Origin: Thereva unica
Lineage: Eukaryota; Arthropoda; Insecta; Diptera; Therevidae
Direction of reading: 5' to 3'
DNA length: 64,000 nt
Assembly (NCBI GenBank): GCA_949987705.1
Contig: OX465281.1
Location: 84,968,543 to 85,032,542 of the forward strand
The notes beneath the pieces are model-generated. The model saw only the letters and a program-made list of their open reading frames with translations. It was not told where the DNA came from and searched no databases. Position numbers and translations under genes: made by a program. This document shows positions 1 through 11,282 of this stretch, piece after piece; the first letter of the stretch is position 1; the number at the start of each line of letters is the position of its first letter.

Positions 1-1074
1 CTCCAACTTCGCAAAAACAAAATGTTTAACCGCATAGATCGTTTGTCCATCGTTTGTCCAAGTTTGTCCAGGCAAAAGTTTTTTTTGTCCAGGCATCGTT
101 AACAAGTTACAAGCAAAAAAAATTTTTTGCAAATTTTTTCAACCAATACCCCAACTTTGCAAAAACAAAATGTTTAACCGCATAGATCGTTTGTCCATCG
201 TTTGTCCAAGTTTGTCCAGGCAAAAGTTTTTTTTGTTCAGGCATCGTTAACAAGTTACAAGCAAAAAAAATTTTTTGCAAATTTTTTCAACCAATACCCC
301 AACTTTGCAAAAACAAAATGTTTAACCGCATAGATCGTTTGTCCAAGTTTGTCCAGGCAAAAGTTTTTTTTGTCCAGGCATCGTTAACAAGCTACAAGCA
401 AAAAAAAATTTTTGCAAATTTTTTCAACCAATACCCCAACTTTGCAAAAACAAAATGTTTAACCGCATAGATCGTTTGTCCATCGTTTGTCCAAGTTTGT
501 CCAGGCAAAAGTTTTTTTTGTCCAGGCATCGTTAACAAGTTACAAGCAAAAAAAGTTTTTTGCAAATTTTTTCAACCACCACTCCAACTTCGCAAAAACA
601 AAATGTTTAACCGCATAGATCGTTTGTCCATTGTTTGTCCAAGTTTGTCCAGGCAAAATTTTTTTTTGTCCAGGCATCGTTAACAAGTTACAAGTTAAGT
701 TTTTTAATTGCAGTTTATCCGGGGATAAAAATTGCCAAAAATCGTTTGTCCATGACAAAATCGTTTGACCATGGAAATAAATCGTTTGTCCAGGGACAGA
801 TTCAGGGTTTGGAATTACTTTGCTGAGACTCAAATTGCTGTTGCAGTCAAAATATTTAAAAGCTTTCAGGAGCATTTTGGTCCGGCTGCAAATGCTTCGG
901 CTGTAAAATACTGGGCTGTGAAAAGCTTTCTTTTTGCTTACAGTTTTCAAAGATGTGCTCTTCAAAGGCTGTGATACACTTTGCTTCCTTCAGATTTTTT
1001 TCAATGATCCAACTTTATATAGTAAAATGGTACTTTGTTTAGAGGGTGGACATTATTTTGTATGTGTATGTGAA
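1..1074. repeat. Left inverted arm of a foldback-like element
   Basis: This arm is the reverse complement of the sequence that starts near 1522. The match runs from the tandem-repeat part through a unique part (about 700-1074) and ends close to 1074. The window starts inside the arm, so its outer end is missing. Bases 1-700 are tandem units of about 148 bp, recognisable by the recurring motif GCATCGTTAACAAG at about 93, 241, 379, 527 and 674; one unit is about 11 bp shorter. Each unit carries several TTTGTCCA motifs. Long inverted arms built of short tandem repeats are the hallmark of Foldback (FB) transposons in flies; membership of that family is inference from architecture only. Short reading frames here have mirror twins in the other arm and are not taken as genes. 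Confidence 0.75.
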
Positions 1075-1521
1075 TGTCAATTGTGACAAATTCTCGGTAT
1101 TATAGATATATTCTATGTTGCCTATTGTTCATTTATTATTAAAATATCCAATCATATATTCAACATCCATCATACTGGGAAGTTGATCGTGTGGACCGAA
1201 AGGGTCGAACCCACATCCCAGCTAGTTTCATTTATAACTCAAATAACAAAAATTGCATTTTTCGGCCCTGTTGAAAAATAAATTTCAAATGTTTTATCAG
1301 ATCTGGTATAGAAATTTGAGAACTTTAATTTAAAAAAAATGGTTCAGTTTTGTTAACGGGAACTCGAGAGAAGAAAATCAATGCAATTTACTTTACTTTA
1401 CTTTACTTTACATCAATCATATTTTCAAACTTATTGTTGCAGGCTGTAAAAGCTTTTTTGTTTCATATTGCTGGGAATGCTGGTGCTTACAAATGCTGGG
1501 GCATGCTGTTCCGACAGTGAA
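1075..1521. repeat. Loop between the foldback arms
   Basis: These 447 bases separate the two inverted arms and have no copy in either arm. They contain no convincing coding frame. A Helitron-like 3' terminus lies at about 1160-1225, and a short CTTTA run (about 1388-1411) follows. Confidence 0.6.
1160..1225 (+). mobile_element. Helitron-like 3' end fragment in the loop
   Basis: A hairpin with GACC/GGGTC paired around a GAAA loop, inside a second stem TGTGG/CCACA, is followed about 10 bases later by CTAG and then T. Helitrons end in CTRR, have a subterminal hairpin and insert between A and T. The same tail occurs inverted at 58905 and at 30356. Only the last part of the element is recognisable here. 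Confidence 0.45.
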
Positions 1522-4120
1522 TGCTTCACATACACATACAAAAGAATGTCCACCCTCTAAACAAAGTACCATTTTACTATATAAAGTTGGATCATTGAAA
1601 AAAATCTGAAGGAAGCAAAGTGTATCACAGCCTTTGAAGAGCACATCTTTGAAAACTGTAAGCAAAAAGAAAGCTTTTCACAGCCCAGTATTTTACAGCC
1701 GAAGCATTTGCAGCCGGACCAAAATGCTCCTGAAAGCTTTTAAATATTTTGACTGCAACAGCAATTTGAGTCTCAGCAAAGTAATTCCAAACCCTGAATC
1801 TGTCCCTGGACAAACGATTTATTTCCATGGTCAAACGATTTTGTCATAGACAAACGATTTTTGGCAATTTTTATCCCCGGATAAACTGCAATTAAAAAAC
1901 GCAATGTGATAAAAACATATATTTTCGTAGTTTTCTTTTAATTAGAACTACTACTCCGAAGTGCAGCAATAGATTACATAGGCGGTGTTAGAAAATTTTT
2001 TGTACGGAGCCGAACTTGAACAGGTTACAGAAATACACAAATACGCATTTCGAATCGCGCCTTTTTTATGCCCAATTCAAAATTCCCGAATAATTGATTT
2101 ATTAATAAAATTTTATCGGCACATGAACCGACAAATGCAACTACATATTTGGTGGACTAATATGGACAAATATGAACGCGCAAGGATAACATGCGAAATT
2201 CGCACTCGGGGCTGCCAGCTTCGCACAATTGAAAAGTTTCAATTATTCATTATAATTAATTGGTGTGTGCACAAATTAAAATAATTGCTGGACAAACTTG
2301 GACAAACGATGTATGCGGTTAAACATTTTGTTTTTGCGAAGTTGGAGCGGTGGTTGAAAAAATTTGCAAAAAACTTTTTTTGCTTGTAACTTGTTAACGA
2401 TGCCTGGACAAAAAAAAATTTTGCCTGGACAAACTTGGACAAACAATGGACAAACGATCTATGCGGTTAAACATTTTGTTTTTGCAAAGTTGGGGTATTG
2501 GTTGAAAAAATTTGCAAAAAACTTTTTTTGCTTGTAACTTGTTAACGATGCCTGGACAAAAAAACTTTTGCCTGGACAAACTTGGACAAACGATGGACAA
2601 ACGATCTATGCGGTTAAACATTTTGTTTTTGCGAAGTTGGAGTGGTGGTTGAAAAAATTTGCAAAAAACATTTTTTGCTTATAACTTGTTAACGATGCCT
2701 GGACAAAAAAAAATTTTGCCTGGACAAACTTGGACAAACGATGGACAAACGATCTATGCGGTTAAACATTTTGTTTTCGCAAAGTTGGGGTATTGGTTGA
2801 AAAAATTTGCAAAAAATTTTTTTTGCTTGTAACTTGTTAACGATGCCTGGACAAAAAAAATTTTGCCTGGACAAACGATGGACAAACGATCTATGCGGTT
2901 AAACATTTTGTTTTTGCGAAGTTGGGGTGTTGGTTGAAAAAATTTGCAAAAAACTTTTTTTGCTTGTAACTTGTTAACGATGCCTGGACAAAAAAAAATT
3001 TTGCCTGGACAAACTTGGACAAACAATGGACAAACGAACTATGCGGTTAAACATTTTGTTTTTGCAAAGTTGGGGTATTGGTTGAAAAAATTTGCAAAAA
3101 ACTTTTTTTGCTTGTAACTTGTTAACGATGCCTGGACAAAAAAACTTTTGCCTGGACAAACTTGGACAAACGATCTATGCGGTTAAACATTTTGTTTTTG
3201 CGAAGTTGGAGTGGTGGTTGAAAAAATTTGCAAAAAACATTTTTTGCTTATAACTTGTTAACGATGCCTGGACAAAAAAAAATTTTGCCTGGACAAACTT
3301 GGACAAACGATGGACAAACGATCTATGCGGTTAAACATTTTGTTTTCGCAAAGTTGTAACAAAGTTGGGGTATTGGTTGAAAAAATTTGCAAAAAACTTT
3401 TTTTGCTTGTAACTTGTTAACGATGCCTGGACAAAAAAAACTTTTGCCTGGACAAACTTGGACAAACGATGGACAAACGATTTATGCGGTTAAACATTTT
3501 GTTTTTGCGAAGTTGGGGTGTTGGTTGAAGAAATTTGCAAAATTTTTTTTTTTGCTTACAACTTGTTAACGGTGCCTGGACAAAAAAAACTTTTGCTTGG
3601 ACAAACTTGGACAAACGATGGACAAACGTATGACAAAAAAAAATTTCCTAAATTCGCATTTCGTGTTTCCAACTTCACAAACCTGAAAAATTTCAATCAT
3701 TTATTATAATTAATTGGGGGGTGGACAAATAAAAATAACTGCTGGACAAACTTGGACAAACGATGGACAAACGTATGACAAAAAAAAATTTCCTAAATTC
3801 GCATTTCGTGTTTCCAACTTCACAAACCTGAAAATTTTCAATCATTTATTATAATTAATTGGGGGGTGGACAAATAAAAATAACTGCTGGACAAACTTGG
3901 ACAAACGATGGACAAACGATATATGTGGTTAAACAATGTTTTTTTCAAAGTTGGGGTGTTGGTTGAAAAAATTTGCAAAAATTTTTTTTTGCTTATAACT
4001 TGTTAACGGTGCCTGGACAAACAAAACTTTTGCTTGGACAAACTTGGACAAACGATGGACAAACGTATGGAAAAAAAAAATTTCCAAAATTCGCATTTCG
4101 TGTTGCCAACTTCACAGACC
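1522..4120. repeat. Right inverted arm of the foldback-like element
   Basis: Bases 1522-1893 repeat 1074-710 in reverse complement. Next come about 390 bases (roughly 1894-2284) absent from the left arm, and then a tandem array to about 4120. Array units are about 147 bp and are marked by AACTTGTTAACGATGCC at about 2391, 2537, 2684, 2833, 2972, 3119, 3256, 3416 and 3565. Two copies of a different unit, carrying AATTCGCATTTCGTG, lie at about 3640-3910. This arm holds more units than the visible part of the left arm, so the array has probably expanded unequally. Confidence 0.7.
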
Positions 4121-5120
4121 TAATTTCTTTCCGATCTTGTTAACGTTAATGCGTTAATAAGAAAATTCTATTTACATTACAGTATAGTATTTAAATCGAG
4201 CTGAATTACCATACAAGGTGTGCACCTAAGCAGGTAACATCTTTGATGCTACAATTTTTTTCTTAACAAATGTAGTTACTTCATTTAATAGCCGGGCACT
4301 TGAGAAATGTAATAAAATCTATTTATAAGCTGCAGCCATTTAAATTTTATCCAACAAGTCCCAAAAATGACGTAAACTTTTCGACAAGAGCCTGTTACGG
4401 CAACGGTTTAACTTTTACGATGCATTAGCAAATCAGTTTCACTTCGATTGTTATTTTCGAGAATATCCAACTTGTTATAGGCATGTTTTGAGTTGGCTAT
4501 AAAACGCTAGGTCCACCATGCCATGTTTCAGTGTAGAGAATCCTTGAAACGGTTGTATCCCTTTTTATTTCGATTAAACCCATTGATATAAAATATTTAG
4601 GTAGTGAGGCCCATTTTAATAAAATCGAAAAAGGACCCGTTTCATTTAATTTAATTCATTGAGTTTTCGTTTATTATATAAATTGAATATTTATCCCAAT
4701 TGCAAAATGTGTGCTGATCGTCATCGCTTAGGTTAAGCTTTTTAATTTTAGAAACCATTACGAAATTGTGGTGGGCTTTTATTATTTGAATTACAGCACC
4801 TGATAAAATTAAAAAATACCTCCACCTTAATCCACAACTACATGTTGCTCATGAGGTATTTTGGAAGTGTAATTTATTACGTGATATGTCGTAGCAAGGG
4901 TCATGAGTGTCCAGGGCAAGGTTCAAATTGTTCAACCCAAAAATCACTGTCACTTTTGTAGAAACGAAAATAAAAGGTTCAGTCATTTATTATTTAATGT
5001 GAGATTATGTTATATATTTACATTTCGAGTTTTTCAAAAAAACAGATTTGTATTTGTATTTTTAGGTGCACTCGGCAATCAACTTGCGTAACCTCGTCTT
5101 GCAATATAACTTTTGTATAT
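4121..5120. other. AT-rich stretch without a gene
   Basis: No coding frame, repeat copy or RNA gene is recognised. The only structured signal is a TATA-plus-initiator pair at 4498-4532 followed by AATAAA near 4616, reported separately. Confidence 0.5.
4498..4532 (+). promoter_or_regulatory. TATA box plus arthropod initiator, perhaps a solo-LTR core
   Basis: TATAAAA begins at 4498 and TCAGT lies at 4528-4532, which puts the TATA box 32 bases before the initiator A, the canonical spacing. No open frame follows. An AATAAA occurs about 85 bases downstream, an order (TATA, start, AATAAA) that fits the U3-R part of a solo LTR. LTR ends were not located, so this is tentative. Confidence 0.35.
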
Positions 5121-5129
5121 CGCCTTCTT

Positions 5130-6980
5130 CTTCTTCTTAAATGGCACTACAGTCCTTGTTAAACTCGGGTCTCTTGAAGGCTCCTATCCCAGTCATTGTC
5201 GGTTTGCTTGGTCAATGCCCAAACTACAATATCGTAGTACAGAACTAAGCGGTTAAACTACTTTTTAGAATGCCTTCTTCTTCGATTGCTCTACAGCCCA
5301 ATACGAGTCTTGGCCTCCATCAGCTTCTTCCTCCAGACGTCTCTCTGCTCCGTAACATGCCACCACTTTCTTGTATTGAGCAGTTTTGCTGCATCGGCTG
5401 AACGTTGGCTTTGACCGTGGTTTGCCAACTGGTTTTTTGACAGGGCTGGGCTTGGTATCCTTGAGTCATCCACTCTTTGGACATGACCGGCCCAATATAA
5501 ACGCAGTAGCTTATCATGTGTCGAGAGTTTACACTCTTTGTAGATATAAGTCGTTCAATTGTCTTCATTGATTGGGCCGTATATCCTTGGTAAACCTTCC
5601 TCTCAAATATATCCGTCTTCAGATTTTTAAAAGATACTCCATGGTTCATACCCACCCATATGTAGTTACTGTACGAATGATGGATTTGTAAATTCTTATT
5701 TTTGTTTTTTGTGGATGTCTCCAGATTTCAACACTGGCAGTAGTGAGAAGTATGTTCTGTTTGCGTCGTTTATTCTTCTTTGCACGTCTATTGTTTCATC
5801 GTTGTCTTCGTCTTCGCCGACTGTGGACCCCAATTAATTAAATTGGTTTACCCGTTCGAAAGTTATGTTCCCCCAGGTGGTGTTGTGGTTTCTTCTTCTT
5901 CTTTACATCCTTGACTGAATTAGAATCTTATTCTTTTCTGCATTTATTTGCAGCCCCTTATGTTTGGCTCCATCCGTGAATATTTCTCTAAGGTATGACA
6001 GTGATCTGACAAAGAAGTTTATGTCGGCGGCATATCTTGCCAATTGCTCTAATTTTTTAAGCAGGCTTGCGTTCGCATCAATGTTTACTTTCCAAATTAC
6101 ACCTTCTAGGCAGAGATTAAATAGCATGGGCGCCAGCCCATCGCCCTGCTTTAATTTTTGTTAATTTTACTATCTTTAGGGGAAATTTTAGGTCCAGCAA
6201 TGTCACATACATTTGCTCCCTGTCGATGCTGTCGTATGCTTGTTTAAAGTCGGTGAAAAGTTAATGCACGTCGATGTTGTGTTCCCAGCATTTTCGGAGG
6301 ATTTGACTTATTGAAAAAAGTTGATCCATTGTTGATCTATTTCTTCTATTGGTATTCATTTATTGTGGCTTCTGCTAAGGTTTCAATCTGGCGTTAATTA
6401 TATTTGTCTTTATTTTATATACTGGGCTCAAAAGAGATATGCCTCTAAAATTTCCATAGTTGAATTTATCTCCTTTCTTCTGTATTCGGCAGATTATGCT
6501 ATGCACCCAGTCATCAGGCATTTTTTCGTTCCTTCGTATGCTGGCAGCATAGTGATTCATGTATAGCTGCATAGCTGTATAAGCGATAAGCCTGTATATA
6601 CCGGAGGAGAACCTTTCCTGAAGAAGTTTACTTCCTTGAATGCTTGCGTATTTTGTGCAAAGTTTTCCTTTGCCCTGATGATGTAATTGTTGAGGAATTG
6701 TCTTTCGGTTTCTTGGTCCTCGTCGGTCACTCTATGTATATTTTCCTATTTTTCTGGCTTCTATAGCTGCTTTACATTCCTCATCGTACCATTCACTAGC
6801 CCTGGTTGTGCATTTATAACCTACAGTATCCTTCGTGATATCAGTCAGTATCGTCTTCAGTGTTATCCATGTTCCCTCAAGTGTATCTGCATTATTTTTG
6901 TACGTATTCTTTCTGCTAAAGTTGCCTGATATCACTCCAATACTAGTCCATTCAAAACGCGCGTTAAGGTGTTCCAAAAT
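5130..6980 (-). pseudogene. Degenerate APE-type non-LTR retrotransposon (RTE-like)
   Basis: Broken minus-strand frames follow the order of a LINE polymerase. At 6977-6732 there is the endonuclease-RT linker (ASEWYDEECKAAIEARK). At 6572-6375 there is the early RT block (KKGDKFNYGNFRGISLL). At 6127-5903 there is the FNLCLEG and AADI region, in the place of the usual YADD catalytic box. At 5655-5290 there is a decayed C-terminal part ending in a KLMEAKTRIGL tail. Stops and frameshifts separate the pieces and the catalytic aspartate pair is altered, so it is inactive. The linker and tail resemble the endonuclease-reverse transcriptases of RTE-like elements; the clade is inference. A related copy lies at 35156-36400. 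Confidence 0.75.
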
Positions 6981-7095
6981 AACACCGTTAAGAAAATCGA
7001 ACCCTAAAGGTTTTTGGGGTCGCTGATCACGAAAATCGGTCCCAAAAGATGGGCGTCACCCTTAAAAATGCAAAAAACACCCCTTTTTAGGGAGT
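6981..7095. repeat. Short interspersed repeat fragment
   Basis: The segment around TTTTTGGGGTCGCTGATCA recurs, inverted and diverged, near 39930-40000. It separates the LINE remnant from the next pseudogene and encodes nothing recognisable. Confidence 0.35.
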
Positions 7096-7099
7096 TATA

Positions 7100-8000
7100 A
7101 AAATCAATTTTATAAAAAAAAAATGAAGTTGATAATTTGGGCTACTTATCTGAATAATTTGACGATAATGATGATATCAATATTAGAGTAGGAGATGCAA
7201 TCGCGGGAATTGGAAGTTGGGCTAGCAAATATGGTATCGGTAGAAATGGAATAACTGATTTACTTAGTGTTCTGAACAAACTACTTCCCAGTAAATTTCC
7301 AACTGAAGGAAGAACCGTTCTGATGACACCAAAATCAGTAGAAGTGAGGAACATCGATGAAGAATGCAAATATTGGCGCCAAGATGTTACAGTTTCTCTT
7401 AAGCCCGGTACCCACTTGTTGCAAACCGGCGTTTCGTATCACCGTTCTTTAATTTTTTTTCTAAAAAAGTTGCAACGCTTCGTTTCAAAATGTGCGAAAT
7501 GATACAATCCAAACCCGATCTCTCATTTAGCGGTTTTTCTCCGTCACATCAAAGGAATGATACGATACGCTTTAGGAGGAAGTGTGGACGGGCATGCGCG
7601 TATCCTGTTTTTTATGTTTTCAAATCACACACTGACCAGATAACCGTATCGCGCTCCCGCATCAAACATGATACAGGCTGGATGATTCGAAACGCAGTGA
7701 TGATACACGAAAAATTTGGGTTCCTGTTTTGTTCGTATCAATCAACAATTGAAACGATACAGGGATACGGAACGCCGGTTTGCAACAAGTGGGTACCGGG
7801 CTTTAAGAAGGCATTTTAACATTTACAAAAAGATAATAGCATTTTGTTAAACATTAATGTGGATGGTTTGCCAATTTTTAATAGCTGAACTGAGCATTTT
7901 TGGCCAATACTTGCAAATGTCGAAGGGATTATAAAGGAACCTTTCGTAAATGGGAATTTACAACGGTTATAAGAAAACCTCCATCGTTAGGTATTTATTT
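7100..8000 (+). pseudogene. Degenerate transposase-domain protein split by a TIR element
   Basis: Plus-strand translation gives a stretch with GIGSWASKYGIGRNGITDLL (about 7195-7262) before the inserted element at 7401-7806. After it comes LLNINVDGLPIFNS followed by a stop and then HFWPIL (about 7845-7910). This order (a ‘DLLSVLNK’ block, then an NVDGLP...FWPI block) is familiar from a widespread animal family usually named transposase domain-containing protein. The family link is from memory of the motif. The frame has internal stops at about 7887, 7968 and 7985 and no start, so it is dead. The insertion fell between the two conserved blocks. Confidence 0.55.
7401..7806. mobile_element. TIR element inserted in the transposase pseudogene
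   Basis: The ends are inverted copies of one another (GCCCGGTACCCACTTGTTGC at the left, its complement at the right) over about 28 bp, and both sides are flanked by TTAA-containing sequence. Length is about 400 bp and there is no transposase. The TTAA flanks suggest a piggyBac- or Kolobok-type MITE, but the two flanks differ by one base in register, so the class is tentative. Confidence 0.6.
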
Positions 8001-8515
8001 AGACAAATCTCACAATGAGCTCATATTTAGCTCATATTATATTTGTCATTTATATACACTCTTACGGCGGCGTATACACAGTAGTTTCAATAGCGCAGTT
8101 GGTAGAATGTTGGCTTCATGTTCCAGTGACCCAAGGCAATCTCGTATAAGGCAATCGAAAAAAAAATATTCTCAATTCATGAGTAAAATATGAAAATATA
8201 TAATATAAAATTATATGAATATAAAAAATAGTAGAAAAAGACAGGTACAAGAAAAATTAATGTGAAAATAGTAATTTTGTTTTTTAACATTTCTCAGTAC
8301 TTTTTTTCTGCTCAGTGAGCTCAATATGAGAACATTTTGAGATAGCATTTAGCTTTTGATTTACTTCATATTGACCTCATATTTAGTTCAGAAACATGCA
8401 CTGTTTCCTCATATGTATCTCATAAATTACTATTTGAGACTTTAAACGAAAAAATTGCCAATCGCAAATAGATCATATTTAGCTCAATATGAGCTATAAT
8501 GCCTGCTGGGTTTGT
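8001..8515. repeat. Short palindromic AT-rich repeat cluster
   Basis: The motif ATTTAGCTCA recurs in both orientations at about 8029 and 8470-8490, and the right side ends in GCCTGCTGGG, a typical MITE-like terminus. A matching left terminus was not found, so the element is probably truncated. A tRNA-like segment lies inside. Confidence 0.35.
8085..8150 (+). other. tRNA-like module without a B box
   Basis: The A-box-like TAGCGCAGTTGGTAGAA matches the consensus of tRNA D-arm promoters, and a plausible anticodon arm follows. No GGTTCGA-type B box is found at the expected distance and no acceptor stem forms. It is best read as a tRNA-derived fragment, not a functional gene. Confidence 0.35.
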
Positions 8516-8519
8516 TTGA

Positions 8520-9140
8520 AGAAATCAGGTAATTGGCTAGGTGGCCATAGAGGGTGCCAATACCATATTCAAGTAGACTGGCTCTCGTTCGCATAGGTAA
8601 AGCGGCTCGCGTAGGTAAAGCTTCATTGGATGTGGTTGGCGGACTGCTTGGTAAAACAATACTTGGGTTTGGAATAGTCTATGCCGATGCGGATGCAATT
8701 ATTAATGATCATGAATGTAGGGGGAGTGGAGCATGCATACAGCTGGTGACATATCCAAGCGTACATGCGTTCAATTCGTTGATAAATAATATAGAAGTGT
8801 GTGTATTCAAATGCGACCTGACGGAATGTTCCATGAATGAAATGCATGCCACGCAAAGGTCGGACTACTTTTAACTTTTTCTGTAATGCCGCATTCGAAA
8901 TAGCACACACAAGTATGCACAACAAACACAAGCACCTTGCATGCACTCGTTACTTAGATTTTCGGGCTATATGTGAAAGCCGAGACGGAAAAAACCATGC
9001 AATTTTATGAACCTCTGAATGCAATGCATGTACGCTTGCATATGTCACCAGCTTACTTCCATGAGGCGAATGTTTAGATTTTCGTGCTTGTGGCAAAAGC
9101 TTTACTTCTAAAGTGTGGTCTTAAGCACACTCATATTTTT
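8520..9140. repeat. Interspersed repeat, copy 1 (inverted copy near 39 kb)
   Basis: The sequence is repeated, inverted, at about 38660-39545. A 107-codon frame on the minus strand here (8946-8623) is matched by one on the plus strand there with only five visible residue differences. No domain is recognised in it and the opposite strand is also open in both copies, so coding is not claimed. The end near 9110, with GTGTGGTCTTAAGCACACTC, also occurs at about 38667 and 50815, suggesting it is an element terminus. Confidence 0.6.
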
Positions 9141-9664
9141 TTTATTACTTTATTCAGGACAAATAGTAAATTTACGTTAAAAGGAAGAAAAAGCAAAAGA
9201 CAAAAAATAAAATCGAAAGCAGCGTTTCGACCCCAGCCGAATATGACTGTTAACGCTGCACGAGGGGAAATTATACTTTCAACAGTAACGCAGGAGTGAA
9301 GTAGACTTAACTTCTCTCAAAATTGACATATAAATCCAAATAAAAAGTTCATAAGAAGTGTAGCTAGTGAATAACCTTACACTCCCCTTCCATTTGGTGA
9401 CTCTCAAACATTCATATGCAATGGTACCTAACTTCAATTCACTTCACTTGCCATTTAGGGTAGGCCTTAACGTGCAGTATTTCCCAAGCACGTGTGATGA
9501 AAACATGATTGACGCTTTTATTGGGAAAAACATAAGCAAAAGCATTTTTACTGAAAACTGAGGGCAAAAGCGATTAAAATTTTAGTTCCGCGTTAAGTTA
9601 CCGCGCTTTTGCTCTCGGTTTTTTGATACACCGTTCTTGCGCTGAAATATACCATATGTAGTTA
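9141..9664. other. Stretch without a gene; hairpin near its end
   Basis: No gene or known repeat is recognised. An inverted pair, GGGCAAAAGCG and CGCTTTTGCTC, at about 9563-9613 can form a hairpin of unknown meaning. Confidence 0.4.
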
Positions 9665-9883
9665 TACCATTTTAGCTTTTTCAAAAAAAAAAAGCTTATA
9701 CAGAGGCTCTGTCCGTCTGTGACCGTCTTTCATCTCTGAAAGTACTGCCGCTACAAACTTGGGCCATATTTCAAAATGTAGCTCTTGGTCAAAAGATCAA
9801 AAGCTGAGAAAATGGTCTGGAAATTTCAACCAGAAGTATATTTAACAACAAAAAAGAGATTTCTAATAAAGACCATATATCGG

Positions 9884-9955
9884 TAGCCTTAGAGGTAAGG
9901 CGCTGGAATCCTATCCCCGGGGAACCAAGTTCAATCCTCGGCCGCAAAATGGTGA
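9884..9955 (+). other. tRNA-like module A
   Basis: An A-box-like TAGCCTTAGAGG is followed about 40 bases later by a B-box-like AGTTCAATCC. The acceptor arm does not pair with the 3' side, so this is a tRNA-derived module and not a tRNA gene. An inverted copy lies at 44505-44578. It sits in the middle of a repeat and not at its edge, unlike the head of an ordinary SINE. Confidence 0.45.
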
Positions 9956-10139
9956 AATACAATTTTTTTTTTACTTCGGTGTTTTGGTTCTATTTCTCAC
10001 TAAATTATATTATTTAATAATGAGACTCAGGAGAACATAAACATTTACTTAATTAAAAGTGCAAAAATATCATTTTCTTGATAAACATTTCATAGGCACC
10101 AAACAAATTACTTTATTGTTGTAAATCTGGCAGCAGGTC

Positions 10140-10222
10140 GATGGGGGAGTGGGTAGAGCGTCGGATCCTCGGTTCAGCGGAGCGTGGCGCTTGCAGGTTC
10201 GATCCCTGGTCGGGGCAGCCCG
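10140..10222 (+). other. tRNA-like module B1
   Basis: GAGTGGGTAGAGCG resembles an A box and GGTTCGATCCC is a near-perfect B box. A second diverged copy is at 14165-14260. The T-arm stem is imperfect and the acceptor arm is missing. It could serve as an internal RNA polymerase III promoter; that is inference. Confidence 0.45.
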
Positions 10223-10280
10223 TTTGTTTTCTTTTTCTCTTTTTTATTCTTTCTGAAATGATTTATTAACATATTGGTCA

Positions 10281-10378
10281 GCCACCGATAGTACTTGACA
10301 TGGCGCAAAGGGCTAGAGAGAAGTACTCTCGGCTGTGGGCTCTGTGGGGTGCGAGTTCGATCCTTGGGCTCGCGGTGC
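10281..10378 (+). other. tRNA-like module B2
   Basis: A second module, with B-box-like GAGTTCGATCC, follows B1 by about 60 bases. The same pair B1-B2 occurs at 14165-14260 and 16600-16705, where another element has inserted between the two. The sequence between A box and B box is longer than in a true tRNA. Confidence 0.4.
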
Positions 10379-10906
10379 TATTTTTTTTCTATATATAGAC
10401 AAAATAATTATTTTTTTATTTCCTTCGGAGAATTTTGTTTCATTAAACAAGTTTTTGACGTGAATACGTCTGTAAATTTGCTTCCAGAACAAAAGCCGAT
10501 GAGAACGAAATTATGGCGAAATTTGCAGCTCAAAAATCTGTTGTTTATATCGAATAAAGAAATACATATACCATGGCGTGGATGAAGAACCAAAGAATTT
10601 TATTGTTTACATTTAATTTCCCTGATATCAATGGCAACTTAACTTTTTATATGCTATGTGGCGTCATTCAAAACCCAAAATGCGGCCGACATATGGCGAC
10701 TTACCCTTTTCTTTACAACGCCCTTGGTATGGTATGAAGCTATCGACTTCACAATAAATATTTCTTTTAATTTCCCTCGGAGAATTTTGATTTATATTAA
10801 AAAGTTTTTTTTTAATTCGTCCGAAAATACGCAAAAACTATATAGCTCCTGCTACGATTTTTATCCTTACTCGACGGGGCGGCGTGTTATACTTCTCAGA
10901 AAGGAT

Positions 10907-11282
10907 TAAAAAAAATTTAAAAACCGACTTAAAAAAAACCGCACAAAATTCACAAAAAAGGATGAAATAATTGTTTGTGATTCTTAACAACGTCAATCCA
11001 ATCAGAATGGATCTAGAAAGGAGAATCACTTTTGAAGACGGTGCTACCACCTGTGGGTGATGTATTAAGGGCTTAAGCCTAACAAAGAAATGAAAACAAT
11101 TCCCGAAGCAAGAGTTAGTGCAATCAAAGTCAACTACTACCTGGCACCGTCTTTAAAAGTGATTCTTCTTTCTAGATCCATTCTGATTGGATTGATGTTG
11201 TTAAGAATCACAAACAATTATTTCATCCTTTTTTGTGCATTTGGTGCGGTTTTTTTTTAGTCGGTTTTTAAAATTTTTTTTA
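10907..11282. repeat. 376-bp palindrome with ~138-bp arms
   Basis: 10907-11044 and 11145-11282 are inverted copies, meeting around a ~100-bp spacer. Landmarks are AACCGACT at the left and AGTCGG at the right, with CAATCAGAATGGATCTAGAA paired to its complement. No coding frame. It may be a small foldback MITE; no target duplication was identified. Confidence 0.6.

Noticed and set aside
540..3709. Many 60-141-codon frames on both strands
   Set aside because: They repeat with the 147-bp units and mirror each other between the foldback arms; no signal of coding.
6732..7026. Plus-strand frames opposite the LINE remnant
   Set aside because: Shadows of the minus-strand RT frames.
9884..10378. Functional tRNA genes
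   Set aside because: B boxes are good, but acceptor stems do not pair and the modules recur inside dispersed repeats.
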